Shown in pieces: positions 23,271 to 30,670 of a stretch of DNA of 41,890 bases. Both the position numbers and the translations under genes were made by a program. The notes below the pieces were generated by a model. That model was not told the DNA's origin, ran no database searches, and saw only the letters and a list, made by a program, of their open reading frames with translations. Origin of the DNA: Hyphomicrobiales bacterium (lineage in GTDB: Bacteria; Pseudomonadota; Alphaproteobacteria; Rhizobiales; Rhizobiaceae); assembly GCA_900489925.1 (NCBI GenBank), contig UEHQ01000002.1, positions 314,315-356,204 of the forward strand, given 5' to 3'. How positions within the stretch are numbered: the first letter of the stretch is position 1; each line of letters begins with the position of its first letter.

Positions 23271-25781
23271 TTACGCCAGGGCTTCGGCGATCAGGTCGTC
23301 CGCTGCTTCCGCCAGCACCGCGTCGTGGGCCTCGCCATGCACCGGCTCCTTGCCGATTTCCAGCATCACGGGCACGGCCAGCGGCGAGATATGCTCCAGC
23401 GCGCGGTGGGTGATGTGTCCCTTGATTCGTCTCAGCATATCGCCAAGCCGGCCGATGTCCAAAAGCCCGGTCGCCGCATCCTGGCGCGTCGCCTGTAGCA
23501 GGATATGGTCGGGCTCATGGGTACGCAGCACGTCATAGATCAGATCGGCCGAAACCGTCACCTGCCGGCCGCTCTTTTCCTTGCCCGGGTGCCGGCGCTC
23601 GATCAAACCCGCAATCACGGCGCAATTGCGGAAGGTGCGCTTCAAAAGAAAGGATTCGTCGAGCCAGCTTTCGAGGTCGTCGCCCAGCATGTCCTCGTCG
23701 AAGAGGTCGGAAAGGGTGAGGCGGCCACTCGCGATCATCCGGCCCATATCCTCGAGCCCCCAGATGCCGAGCGAGTAGTCGGTGGCGACGAAGCCGAGCG
23801 GCTTGGCGCCGGCGCGCTCCAGCCGGCGGGTGAGGAGCATCCCGAGTGTCTGGTGCGCCAGCCGCCCCTCGAACGGGTAGGCCACCATGTAGCAGCGGCT
23901 GCCGCGCGGAAAGGTCTCGATCAGCAGCTCGTCGCGTTTCGGTAGGATCGATTTCTCCTTCTGGATCGCCAGCCAGTCGCGAACTTGGTCCGGCAGCCGG
24001 TGCCAGCGGTCGGGATCATCAAGCATCGAGCGTACCTGATCGGCAAGATAGGTGGAGAGCGGAAACTTGCCGCCAGCATAAGACGGAATCTTGGGATCGT
24101 TGGAATAGGCCTGACTGGCCAGCGCCTCGTTCTCGCGTATCCCCTCGAAGCGCAGCACCTTGCCGGAGAAGATGAAGGTGTCGCCGGGCGAAAGCTGCTC
24201 GAAGAAGTATTCTTCCATCTTGCCGAGCGTGGCGCCGCCGCGACCGATGCGGCCGCCCTCCCCGCGCTTCACCATCTTCAGGTTCAGCATCGGGCTTTCG
24301 ACGATGGTGCCGAGGTTCAGCCGGTATTGCTGCGCGACCTGCGGATTGGAAACGCGCCAGCGTCCCTCCTTGGTTTTGCGGATGCGGGCATAGCGTTCGT
24401 AGGTGCGTAGCGCATAGCCGCCGGTGGCGACGAAATCGACGATCCGCTCGAAGGTCTCCCAATCGAGATCGGCATAGGGTGAGGCGCTCACCACCTCATC
24501 ATAGAGTTCCAGCATATCGAAGGGTTCGGCGCAGGCCATGCCGAGCACATGCTGGGCCAGCACGTCGAGTGCGCCGCGCCCGACCGGTGGAGTGTCCTGC
24601 GCGCCGAGATAGTTGGCGTCGAGGGCTGCCTGGCACTCCATCACCTCGAAACGGTTGGCGGGAACGAGGATCGCCTTGGATGGCTCGTCCATCCGGTGGT
24701 TGGCGCGGCCGATGCGCTGGGCCAGCCGCGATGCTCCCTTAGGCGCGCCGACATGGATGACGAGATCGACATCACCCCAATCGATGCCGAGGTCGAGGGT
24801 CGAGGTGGCGACCACGGCGCGCAGCCGGTTGGCGGCCATCGCCGCCTCCACCTTGCGGCGCTGACCGACGTCGAGCGACCCGTGATGCAGCGCGATCGGC
24901 AGGTTTTCCTCGTTGACCGTCCAGAGTTCCTGGAAGAGCATTTCCGCCTGGCTGCGGGTGTTGACGAAGAGCAGCGTCGTCTGATGGTCGATGAGCTGCT
25001 TGTAGACGTCGGGGATGGCGTATCGCGCCGAGTGACCCGCCCAGGGAATGTGTTCCTCGGTCGAGAGGATCGAAATATCGGGCTTGGCGCCGCCTTCGAC
25101 GGTGACGATGGCGGCGTGGCGTTCCTGCCCCTGCTCCTGCGCCACCAGCCACTTCTGCAAGTCCATCGGCTCGGCCACCGTCGCCGAAAGGCCAATCGTC
25201 TGCAGATTGGGCGCAATGCGTCGCAGCCGTGCCAATCCGAGCGACAGCATATGGCCGCGCTTGGAGCTGACCAGCGAATGAAGCTCGTCGAGAACAACGT
25301 ATTTCAGGTCCTTGAAAAAGCGCTCCGCCTCCCGGTTGGCGAGCAACAGCGCCACCTGCTCGGGCGTTGTCAGCAAAATGTCCGGCGGGTTGAGCTTCTG
25401 GCGCTGACGCTTGGCGATAGGCGTATCGCCGGTCCGGTTCTCGACCGTGACTGGCAGGCCCATTTCATCGACGGGCTTCATCAGGTTGCGCTCGATATCG
25501 ACGGCCAGTGCCTTCAACGGCGAAATGTAGAGCGTGTGGATGCCGGTGAAGGCCGAGCCCGGCGGAATCTTGCCGCGACGGGTCAGATCGGTCAGCGACG
25601 GCAGGAAGCCCGCCAGCGTCTTGCCGGCGCCGGTCGGCGCAATCAGCAATGTGCTTTCGCCAGCCTCGGCGCGCGCCAGTAATTCGAGCTGGTGGACGCG
25701 CGGACGCCAGCCTTTTTCCGCGAACCAACGGGTGAAAGGTTGAGGCAGGAGAACACTGGCTTCGGAATCGATCTGGTCCAC
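23271..25781 (-). CDS. Ligase-associated DNA damage response DEXH-box helicase (Lhr-like)
   Basis: An 836-residue superfamily 2 helicase of the Lhr type. Motif I is APTGAGKT (Lys54), motif II is DELH (VVLDELHSL), motif III SATVAE, motif V TSTLDLGIDW and motif VI QRIGRANHR. A long C-terminal part follows (GGATLGKMEEYFFEQLSPGD, then winged-helix-like regions), as in the ligase-associated subfamily. It unwinds DNA 3' to 5' and is thought to act with PdeM in break or gap repair. The frame begins with GTG at 25779-25781 and no good ribosome-binding site is visible, but no downstream ATG precedes the conserved region. It is the first gene of a two-gene operon with pdeM. Confidence 0.9.
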   Translation of the reverse strand: MDQIDSEASVLLPQPFTRWFAEKGWRPRVHQLELLARAEAGESTLLIAPTGAGKTLAGFLPSLTDLTRRGKIPPGSAFTGIHTLYISPLKALAVDIERNLMKPVDEMGLPVTVENRTGDTPIAKRQRQKLNPPDILLTTPEQVALLLANREAERFFKDLKYVVLDELHSLVSSKRGHMLSLGLARLRRIAPNLQTIGLSATVAEPMDLQKWLVAQEQGQERHAAIVTVEGGAKPDISILSTEEHIPWAGHSARYAIPDVYKQLIDHQTTLLFVNTRSQAEMLFQELWTVNEENLPIALHHGSLDVGQRRKVEAAMAANRLRAVVATSTLDLGIDWGDVDLVIHVGAPKGASRLAQRIGRANHRMDEPSKAILVPANRFEVMECQAALDANYLGAQDTPPVGRGALDVLAQHVLGMACAEPFDMLELYDEVVSASPYADLDWETFERIVDFVATGGYALRTYERYARIRKTKEGRWRVSNPQVAQQYRLNLGTIVESPMLNLKMVKRGEGGRIGRGGATLGKMEEYFFEQLSPGDTFIFSGKVLRFEGIRENEALASQAYSNDPKIPSYAGGKFPLSTYLADQVRSMLDDPDRWHRLPDQVRDWLAIQKEKSILPKRDELLIETFPRGSRCYMVAYPFEGRLAHQTLGMLLTRRLERAGAKPLGFVATDYSLGIWGLEDMGRMIASGRLTLSDLFDEDMLGDDLESWLDESFLLKRTFRNCAVIAGLIERRHPGKEKSGRQVTVSADLIYDVLRTHEPDHILLQATRQDAATGLLDIGRLGDMLRRIKGHITHRALEHISPLAVPVMLEIGKEPVHGEAHDAVLAEAADDLIAEALA

Positions 25782-25908
25782 AAAGCTAAAGGTAGTGCAC
25801 GACGTGGCGAAATAGAATGGCGCGGCTAGAGGAACTGTCGCGCGCTAGATGGCTGTGGGCTGGCAAACCACCACCCCGACCAAGCCTTGGGAGCTTGCAG
25901 TCAAAGAC

Positions 25909-25932
25909 GTGCGGAGACCATGGCCTCCGCAC
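25909..25932 (-). terminator. Terminator of the binding-protein gene
   Basis: GTGCGGAG / CTCCGCAC form an 8-base-pair stem, with an 8-base loop containing the palindrome CCATGG, 18 bases past the stop of the solute-binding protein. Read on the minus strand it is followed by GTCTTTGAC, a short T tract. Confidence 0.6.
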
Positions 25933-25950
25933 GACACGATCGACAAGCGA

Positions 25951-26706
25951 TCAGTAGATGTCGAAGGGGAAGTACTTCTTGGTGATCTTCTGGTAGGTGC
26001 CGTTGGCCACCAGCGCATCGATCGCCTTATTGAAGCGTTCCTTGAGTTCGGTGTCGCCCTGACGGATGCCGATGCCGGCTTCGGTCGCGGTTCCGGGAAC
26101 GTCACCCAGCAGCTTGCAGCAATCCTTGCCAGCCTTGTTCAGCCAGTCCACGACCACGAACTTGTCGGAGATCAGCGCGTCCATGCGGCCGTTCTGCAGG
26201 TCGGCCACAGCCTCGTCCTGCGTCGGATACATCTTGGCTTCCGCGCCGCCCTTGGCGTAGACGTCGTTCAGATAGTCGGCCTGGGTGGTCGATGCCTGGG
26301 CACCGACAATCTTGCCCTTCATGTCCTCGACGCTCACGCCCTTGAGCGGGCTGTCATTGGGAACAGCCACCGCGAGCGGGGTGGTATAGTACTTGTTGGT
26401 GAAGTCGATCTGCTTCTTGCGCTCTGCGGTGATGCTCATCGAGGCGACGATCGCGTCGTATTTCTTGGCGAGCAGGCCGGGGATGATGCCGTCCCAATCC
26501 TGGGCGACGATCGTGCACTTCGCCTTCATCTCCTCGCACAGCGCATTGGCCATGTCGACGTCGAGACCCTTCAGGCTGCCATCCGATTCAACGTAGTTGA
26601 AGGGAGGGTATGCGCCTTCGGTCGCGATCCGGATGGTATCCTCCGCTGAGGCCAGATGCGTCGCTGCGAGCAGTGCGACGGCGGCCACAAAAATCGTCTT
26701 TTTCAT
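25951..26706 (-). CDS. Amino-acid ABC transporter periplasmic binding protein (Lys/Arg/Orn type), orphan
   Basis: A 251-residue periplasmic binding protein with a clean signal peptide (MKKTIFVAAVALLAATHLASA). The mature fold has the family blocks IATEGAYPPFNY, LKGLDVDMANAL, DAIVASMSIT and a C-terminal YQKITKKYFPFDIY, closest to lysine/arginine/ornithine/octopine binding proteins. The ATG at 26704-26706 follows AAGGGAAC and is chosen over an upstream frame extension. No permease or ATPase gene is nearby, so it must share a transporter encoded elsewhere or act as a receptor component. It is divergent from the Rrf2 regulator, 185 bases away, which could control it. Confidence 0.88.
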   Translation of the reverse strand: MKKTIFVAAVALLAATHLASAEDTIRIATEGAYPPFNYVESDGSLKGLDVDMANALCEEMKAKCTIVAQDWDGIIPGLLAKKYDAIVASMSITAERKKQIDFTNKYYTTPLAVAVPNDSPLKGVSVEDMKGKIVGAQASTTQADYLNDVYAKGGAEAKMYPTQDEAVADLQNGRMDALISDKFVVVDWLNKAGKDCCKLLGDVPGTATEAGIGIRQGDTELKERFNKAIDALVANGTYQKITKKYFPFDIY

Positions 26707-26836
26707 GCGGTTCCCTTTTGGAATGGTTTTTAGCTTACCTGACGACATTACCGAATCCGCGCCGCTTCACAAGCCCGCAAGGTAAAGTCCAGCGGCAGCA
26801 GAAGACCGCTCCGCGCGGCTACGAGGGAAATGGGCC

Positions 26837-26875
26837 TTGACAAGAATTTATATCGTGGATATTTTTTATCCACGA
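26837..26875 (+). promoter_or_regulatory. Promoter and overlapping operator of the Rrf2 regulator
   Basis: TTGACA (26837-26842) and TATTTT (26860-26865) are separated by 17 bases, a textbook sigma-70 type promoter. A perfect inverted repeat TCGTGGATA-N5-TATCCACGA (26853-26875) covers the -10, so a bound dimer would block transcription. It ends 16 bases before the Rrf2 start and is the obvious site for autorepression; Rrf2-family proteins such as NsrR bind similarly sized dyads. Confidence 0.8.
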
Positions 26876-26891
26876 ATTGAGGAGGCGTCTC

Positions 26892-27392
26892 ATGAAACTC
26901 GGCGACGGCGTCGAACAGGCCATTCACAGCGTTGCGATGCTGTCGGGATTGTCCGAAGGCGGCGTGCTTTCCGCCGCGGCGCTGGCGGAGTTTCATGGCG
27001 TTTCGACGAGCTATCTGCTGAAGCATCTGCAGGCGCTTTCGGGCGCCGGCATTCTGGACACCGTGCCCGGCCCGAAGGGCGGATATCGGTTGGCGAGGCT
27101 CCCGAAGGAGATCACGCTTCTTGATATCGTGCTCGCCGTCGAAGGTCCGGCGCCGGCCTTCCGCTGCAACGAGATCCGTCAGCGCGGGCCGAACCCGGTC
27201 TCGGATCGTTTGTTTGCCAAGCCGTGCAACATCTCGGCTGCCATGTTGCGGGCGGAGCGCGTCTACCGCGCCGAGCTTGCCAAGACCACCGTTGCCGATC
27301 TCGGCGCCGAACTGGCGGAGATCGACGACGGCTCCATCGCCGCACGAAGCTGCGCCTTCCTGCAAATTCATGAACGTAGAACGGCTCGCTGA
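26892..27392 (+). CDS. Rrf2 family transcriptional regulator
   Basis: A 166-residue regulator with the N-terminal Rrf2 winged helix (MKLGDGVEQAIHSVAML, recognition region STSYLLKHLQAL, wing PGPKGGYRLAR). Cysteines are at 92, 112 and 154; the first two sit in FRCNEIRQRGP and KPCNIS. Their spacing differs from the C-x5-C-x5-C cluster site of IscR, so an iron-sulfur cluster is not assured; thiol sensing is an alternative. GAGGAGG precedes the ATG; a TTG five codons earlier is rejected. It is followed 24 bases later by an AhpD-like gene, almost certainly in the same operon, suggesting response to oxidative or electrophile stress. Confidence 0.9.
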   Translation: MKLGDGVEQAIHSVAMLSGLSEGGVLSAAALAEFHGVSTSYLLKHLQALSGAGILDTVPGPKGGYRLARLPKEITLLDIVLAVEGPAPAFRCNEIRQRGPNPVSDRLFAKPCNISAAMLRAERVYRAELAKTTVADLGAELAEIDDGSIAARSCAFLQIHERRTAR

Positions 27393-27416
27393 GCCCCGAC
27401 AAAGAGGAGACTGCCC

Positions 27417-27878
27417 ATGCAACCGCGTTTCAATTTCGCCAAGGCTTCGCCAGAGTCCTACAAGGCTGTTGTCGCTCTGGAAGAATTCGTCCAGACCTCG
27501 GGCCTGGAGCGGCGCTTCATCCACCTCATCAAGCTGCGCGCATCGCAAATCAACGGCTGTGCCTACTGCGTGGACATGCACGTGAAGGAAGCCCGGCACG
27601 ACGGTCTCAGCGAACAGTGGATCAACCTGATGTGCGTCTGGCGTGAATCGCCGGTCTACGATGCCCGCGAACGCGCCCTACTGGGATGGGTCGATGCCGT
27701 CACGAAGATCGCAGAGACCGGCGCTCCGGATGCCGACTTCGAAGCGCTGAAGGCGCATTTCAGCGAAGAGGAAATCACCAAGATCACCGTCGCGATCGGC
27801 GTCATCAACGTCTGGAACCGTCTGGCGGTCGGCTTCCGCTCGCAGCACCCGATCGACAAGCCGGCCAAGGCCGCCTGA
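27417..27878 (+). CDS. Carboxymuconolactone decarboxylase / AhpD-like protein
   Basis: A 153-residue protein of the CMD/AhpD fold. The redox motif CAYCVDMH (Cys48, Cys51, His55) is intact, which favours a thiol peroxidase-like or thiol-relay activity over lactone decarboxylation. The family forms all-helical oligomers in the cytoplasm. AAAGAGGAG lies upstream of the ATG. It follows the Rrf2 regulator gene directly and shares its operator-controlled promoter, so it is the likely main target of that regulator. Confidence 0.88.
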   Translation: MQPRFNFAKASPESYKAVVALEEFVQTSGLERRFIHLIKLRASQINGCAYCVDMHVKEARHDGLSEQWINLMCVWRESPVYDARERALLGWVDAVTKIAETGAPDADFEALKAHFSEEEITKITVAIGVINVWNRLAVGFRSQHPIDKPAKAA

Positions 27879-27905
27879 GCCAGGCTACCGGGATCGACCG
27901 ACGTT

Positions 27906-27924
27906 CTCCCCGCAAAACGGGGAG
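27906..27924. terminator. CCCCG hairpin between convergent genes
   Basis: CTCCCCG-CAAAA-CGGGGAG is a perfect 7-base-pair stem between the ends of the AhpD-like and YitT genes. Palindromes of this CTCCCCG/CGGGGAG type are scattered between genes in many rhizobial genomes. No T run follows, so it may act mainly as a 3'-end stabiliser. Confidence 0.5.
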
Positions 27925-27933
27925 GACACCCAC

Positions 27934-28569
27934 TCAGAGCGCGATGTAGCGATCGGAGCGGTGATTGATGGTGAGGAAGAGGTTCAGGACGACGGCGCCG
28001 AGAACCGAATAGAACACCACCGGCGGCGTGGTGACGAAGAAAGCAGCCGCAAGCACGCACATGTCGACGGCCAGTTGAACCAGGCCCGCGCGGATGCCGA
28101 AGCGCTCCTGCATGTAGATGCCGAGAATGCCGACGCCGCCCAGGCTGGCGCGGTGACGGTAGAGCGCGAGAAGACCGAAGCCGAGCAGCAGACCGCCAAG
28201 CAGGGCGGCCCATGCCGGATGAATTGCGGCAATGCTCATCACCTTTGGCTGCAGGCTCGTCAGCAGCGACGTCAGCCCGATGGCAATGAAAGTCTTCACG
28301 GTGAAGGAGACGCCGAGCCGCTTCCACGAGAGATAGAAGAACGGCAGATTGAGCAGGAAGAAGGCCAGGCCGAAATTCACACCGAAAGCGTAGTGCAGCA
28401 GAAAGGCGACGCCAGCCGTGCTGCCGGTCAGCAAACCGGCGCTGGCCAGAAAATAGAGGCCAAGCGCGGCAATAAGGCTGCCCGAGAAGATGCCCTGCAC
28501 GTCTTCCACAGGGGTGTGACGCGTGGCTGTCGTATTCCAGAAACCAAGGGCATTGATGAGCTGTGTCAT
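27934..28569 (-). CDS. YitT family membrane protein
   Basis: A 211-residue inner-membrane protein with about six hydrophobic helices, including the family signature ASAGLLTGSTAGVAFLLHY and the GGVGILGIYMQERFG loop. YitT (DUF161) proteins are of uncertain function, probably transporters. The C-terminal soluble DUF2179 domain of longer Gram-positive members is absent, as usual in proteobacteria. A GGGGA sequence lies upstream of the ATG. The 217 bases before it (28570-28786), facing the end of the methyltransferase gene, hold a 6-base inverted repeat TTGCGA-GA-TCGCAA at 28762-28775 and no gene. Confidence 0.85.
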   Translation of the reverse strand: MTQLINALGFWNTTATRHTPVEDVQGIFSGSLIAALGLYFLASAGLLTGSTAGVAFLLHYAFGVNFGLAFFLLNLPFFYLSWKRLGVSFTVKTFIAIGLTSLLTSLQPKVMSIAAIHPAWAALLGGLLLGFGLLALYRHRASLGGVGILGIYMQERFGIRAGLVQLAVDMCVLAAAFFVTTPPVVFYSVLGAVVLNLFLTINHRSDRYIAL

Positions 28570-28786
28570 GTCGTTAGTCCCCGACGGCAGACGAGTTCAA
28601 GAACGCCCGAGTAAGCCCGGGCGGCACGGAATGGAAATGATGAAATGCTGCCGGGCCTGCTTTTGCGCTCTTTCAAACGCATGTGCTCTTCGGCATGTGG
28701 CCTGAATTATCAGGCGCTTTCGCGGCTTTTTCAAGCGAAATACGTAAGCAAGGCTGACCTATTGCGAGATCGCAAGAAACGTTCGT

Positions 28787-29719
28787 TCACGCGGTTTTGT
28801 GCGTAAGGAACAGAATGCCGAAAATGACATTCGCGCCATCTTTACGAATGGGCGTTTTGGTGACCGCGACGACTTGCAGGCCGTGGCGCTCGCAGAGCTG
28901 GCGGACATAAGCCTCCGAATGCGCATAACGCAGGGAAGGCTTGAGCTCGAAGCCGTCGCCATCGCCGGTATCCTCGACGGAAAAGGCAAAGTCGGCGCCG
29001 GGGGCCGCGAGGGCCACGACAGCATCGAAAACAGTTTCGAGATTGCCGAGATACATCAGCACATCGGCCGCAGTGATCAGATCCGCGCGGTGCTCGCCAG
29101 CGTCCAGGAAGAGACCGCTTGCCTTGGGCGCGAGTGACAGATCGGCTTGCGCCAGATGATCGTAGACGTGCTTTTCCTCCGCCTTGGCCAGCATGTTCTG
29201 CGAGAGGTCGAAGCCTTCAAGACGCGCCACCCGGTCGCGTATTTCCGGCCCGAGCAAGCCGGTGCCGCAGCCGAGATCGACCGCGAGCGGGTAGCGCCGC
29301 TCCTTCGACGTGATCAGCGCCGCGAGCTTTTGCGGCACGCTGTAATCCAGCTTTTCGACCAGCGAGGTTTCGAACCGATCCGCATAGTCGTCGAACAGGC
29401 GCTCGACATAGCTGCTGGGCGGCTGGTCCGGGGTTGCGATATCACCAAGAAGCGCCAGCTTGAGTTCGGCGCCGAAAATATCCTCGGGGCCGAGATCGAG
29501 CGTGCGACGGTATGCGTCGATCGCGCCGGATTTATTTCCGGCCTTCTCACGGTAGCCTGCCAGACGATACCATCCGGCTGCCCAGCCGGGTGCCAGCTCG
29601 AGCGCCTGCTCCATCAACTCGGCGGCGGCATCCGGCTCGCCGCCCTCGTCGAGCATCTTGGCATAATCGGCGCGGCGATCGGCGATAACATCGCCTGAGG
29701 TGAGCTGGTGCGGCTGCAT
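28787..29719 (-). CDS. TPR-containing SAM-dependent methyltransferase
   Basis: A 310-residue protein. Residues 10-85 form one or two tetratricopeptide repeats (AAELMEQALELAPGWAAGWYRLA, then GAIDAYRRTLDLGP), followed by a class I methyltransferase domain at about 130-310 with the SAM-binding motif AVDLGCGTGLLGPEI, FDLSQNMLAKA and ITAADVLMYLGNLE. The substrate is not predictable. The ATG at 29717-29719 is preferred to an upstream frame start because TPR coding begins there. It is a single gene, divergent from the small membrane protein at 29865 across a 145-base gap. Confidence 0.85.
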   Translation of the reverse strand: MQPHQLTSGDVIADRRADYAKMLDEGGEPDAAAELMEQALELAPGWAAGWYRLAGYREKAGNKSGAIDAYRRTLDLGPEDIFGAELKLALLGDIATPDQPPSSYVERLFDDYADRFETSLVEKLDYSVPQKLAALITSKERRYPLAVDLGCGTGLLGPEIRDRVARLEGFDLSQNMLAKAEEKHVYDHLAQADLSLAPKASGLFLDAGEHRADLITAADVLMYLGNLETVFDAVVALAAPGADFAFSVEDTGDGDGFELKPSLRYAHSEAYVRQLCERHGLQVVAVTKTPIRKDGANVIFGILFLTHKTA

Positions 29720-29864
29720 GATGGGGACCTGTTGGGACGGCACGCATTTGGCGGCGGCCACAAAAAAACTCAAGTCCTATTTCAGAGGCAGAGGCGCCAG
29801 CTCTGAAAAAGGCTTGCGAGCAACGATTCGCGCCCGTATTTCAGGGATAAACAGGAGATGGCGC

Positions 29865-30131
29865 ATGTCCGATCAGGTGAACAAGTTTCTGGGCGACTCG
29901 CTCGGCCGTACATTGATCAAGCTTTTGGTCGTGTCGCTGATCGTCGGCTTCATCATGGCCGTGTTCGGCTGGGCGCCACTGGATTTCGTCTACGGCCTCC
30001 GCAATTTCGTGCTGGAAGTCTGGCATCGTGGCTTTGCCGCCCTCGGCCGTGTCGGTGATTATCTGTTGCTCGGCGCCACCGTGGTCATTCCGATCTTCCT
30101 CCTCATCCGCCTCTTCAACTATCGCAGGTAA
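29865..30131 (+). CDS. Small two-helix membrane protein (DUF6460-like)
   Basis: An 88-residue protein with two hydrophobic helices (IKLLVVSLIVGFIMAVFGWAP and YLLLGATVVIPIFLLIRLF) separated by a short amphipathic stretch. It resembles the DUF6460 group, a family of unknown function in rhizobia; the assignment rests on recall of that pattern. ACAGGAG precedes the ATG. Its stop is one base before the next gene's ATG, so it is translationally coupled to the CAP-domain lipoprotein and may assist it in the envelope. Confidence 0.75.
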   Translation: MSDQVNKFLGDSLGRTLIKLLVVSLIVGFIMAVFGWAPLDFVYGLRNFVLEVWHRGFAALGRVGDYLLLGATVVIPIFLLIRLFNYRR

Positions 30132-30132
30132 C

Positions 30133-30630
30133 ATGAGCTCCATCGATCTTTCCCGTCGCAACCTGCTGCGTTTCTCAGGCCTCGCGCTTGTCGCCGGCGT
30201 CGCCAGCTGCGCAACGGCGCCGCAGACACCCTCCACGCCGTCCGACGGCGAAGACCAGACGGCTGCCGCCCTGCCGCTCGTCAACCAGCTGCGCGCCAAG
30301 AACGGCTTGCCGCCGCTCTCCATCGATCCCGCCGCGACCGCGGCAGCCCTGTACCAGGCCAAGCGCATGGCAGCGGCAGGCAAGATGAAGCACGTGATGG
30401 GCATCGGCGACGGCTTCGGCCCGCGCGTCAAGGCGAGCGGCGTGCAGCTTCCGGCCGCCGAAAACATCGCCGCCGGCCAGCAATCGGTTCCAGCCGTCGT
30501 GACGGCTTGGATCAACTCGCCGCATCATCTCGAAAACATGCTTGGCCGCTACACCGGCCTCGGCGTCGCGCTGGCACATAATCCGGCTTCCAAAAACGTG
30601 CCATACTGGGCAATGGTGCTTTCCAGCTGA
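30133..30630 (+). CDS. CAP-domain (SCP/PR-1-like) lipoprotein, probable Tat export
   Basis: A 165-residue envelope protein. The N-terminus has SRRNLLRF, a twin-arginine motif, then a hydrophobic stretch ending in the lipobox VASC (Cys26), so it is predicted to be a Tat-exported lipoprotein. The rest is a bacterial CAP domain: LVNQLRAKNGLPPL, KMKHVMGIGDGFGPRV, AENIAAGQ and the signature AWINSPHHLENML. Bacterial CAP proteins are of unclear function; some bind lipids or have been proposed as peptidases. It is coupled to the upstream small membrane protein gene. Confidence 0.85.
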   Translation: MSSIDLSRRNLLRFSGLALVAGVASCATAPQTPSTPSDGEDQTAAALPLVNQLRAKNGLPPLSIDPAATAAALYQAKRMAAAGKMKHVMGIGDGFGPRVKASGVQLPAAENIAAGQQSVPAVVTAWINSPHHLENMLGRYTGLGVALAHNPASKNVPYWAMVLSS

Positions 30631-30637
30631 GGCGATT

Positions 30638-30657
30638 CTGCCTCCCCTTAGAGGCAG
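30638..30657 (+). terminator. Hairpin between the CAP and MATE genes
   Basis: CTGCCTC-CCCTTA-GAGGCAG gives a 7-base-pair stem starting 7 bases after the CAP-protein stop and ending 13 bases before the MATE start. It may end the upstream transcript or shape the MATE leader; the following CCCTTTC is only a weak T tract. Confidence 0.5.
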
Positions 30658-30670
30658 GCCCTTTCAAGAG

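Noticed and set aside
24549..25682. 377-codon plus-strand frame opposite the helicase
   Set aside because: Shadow frame; the helicase motifs on the other strand are complete.
28762..28775. Inverted repeat TTGCGA-GA-TCGCAA
   Set aside because: Short, lies just behind the methyltransferase stop and over 190 bases from the YitT start; no clear role.
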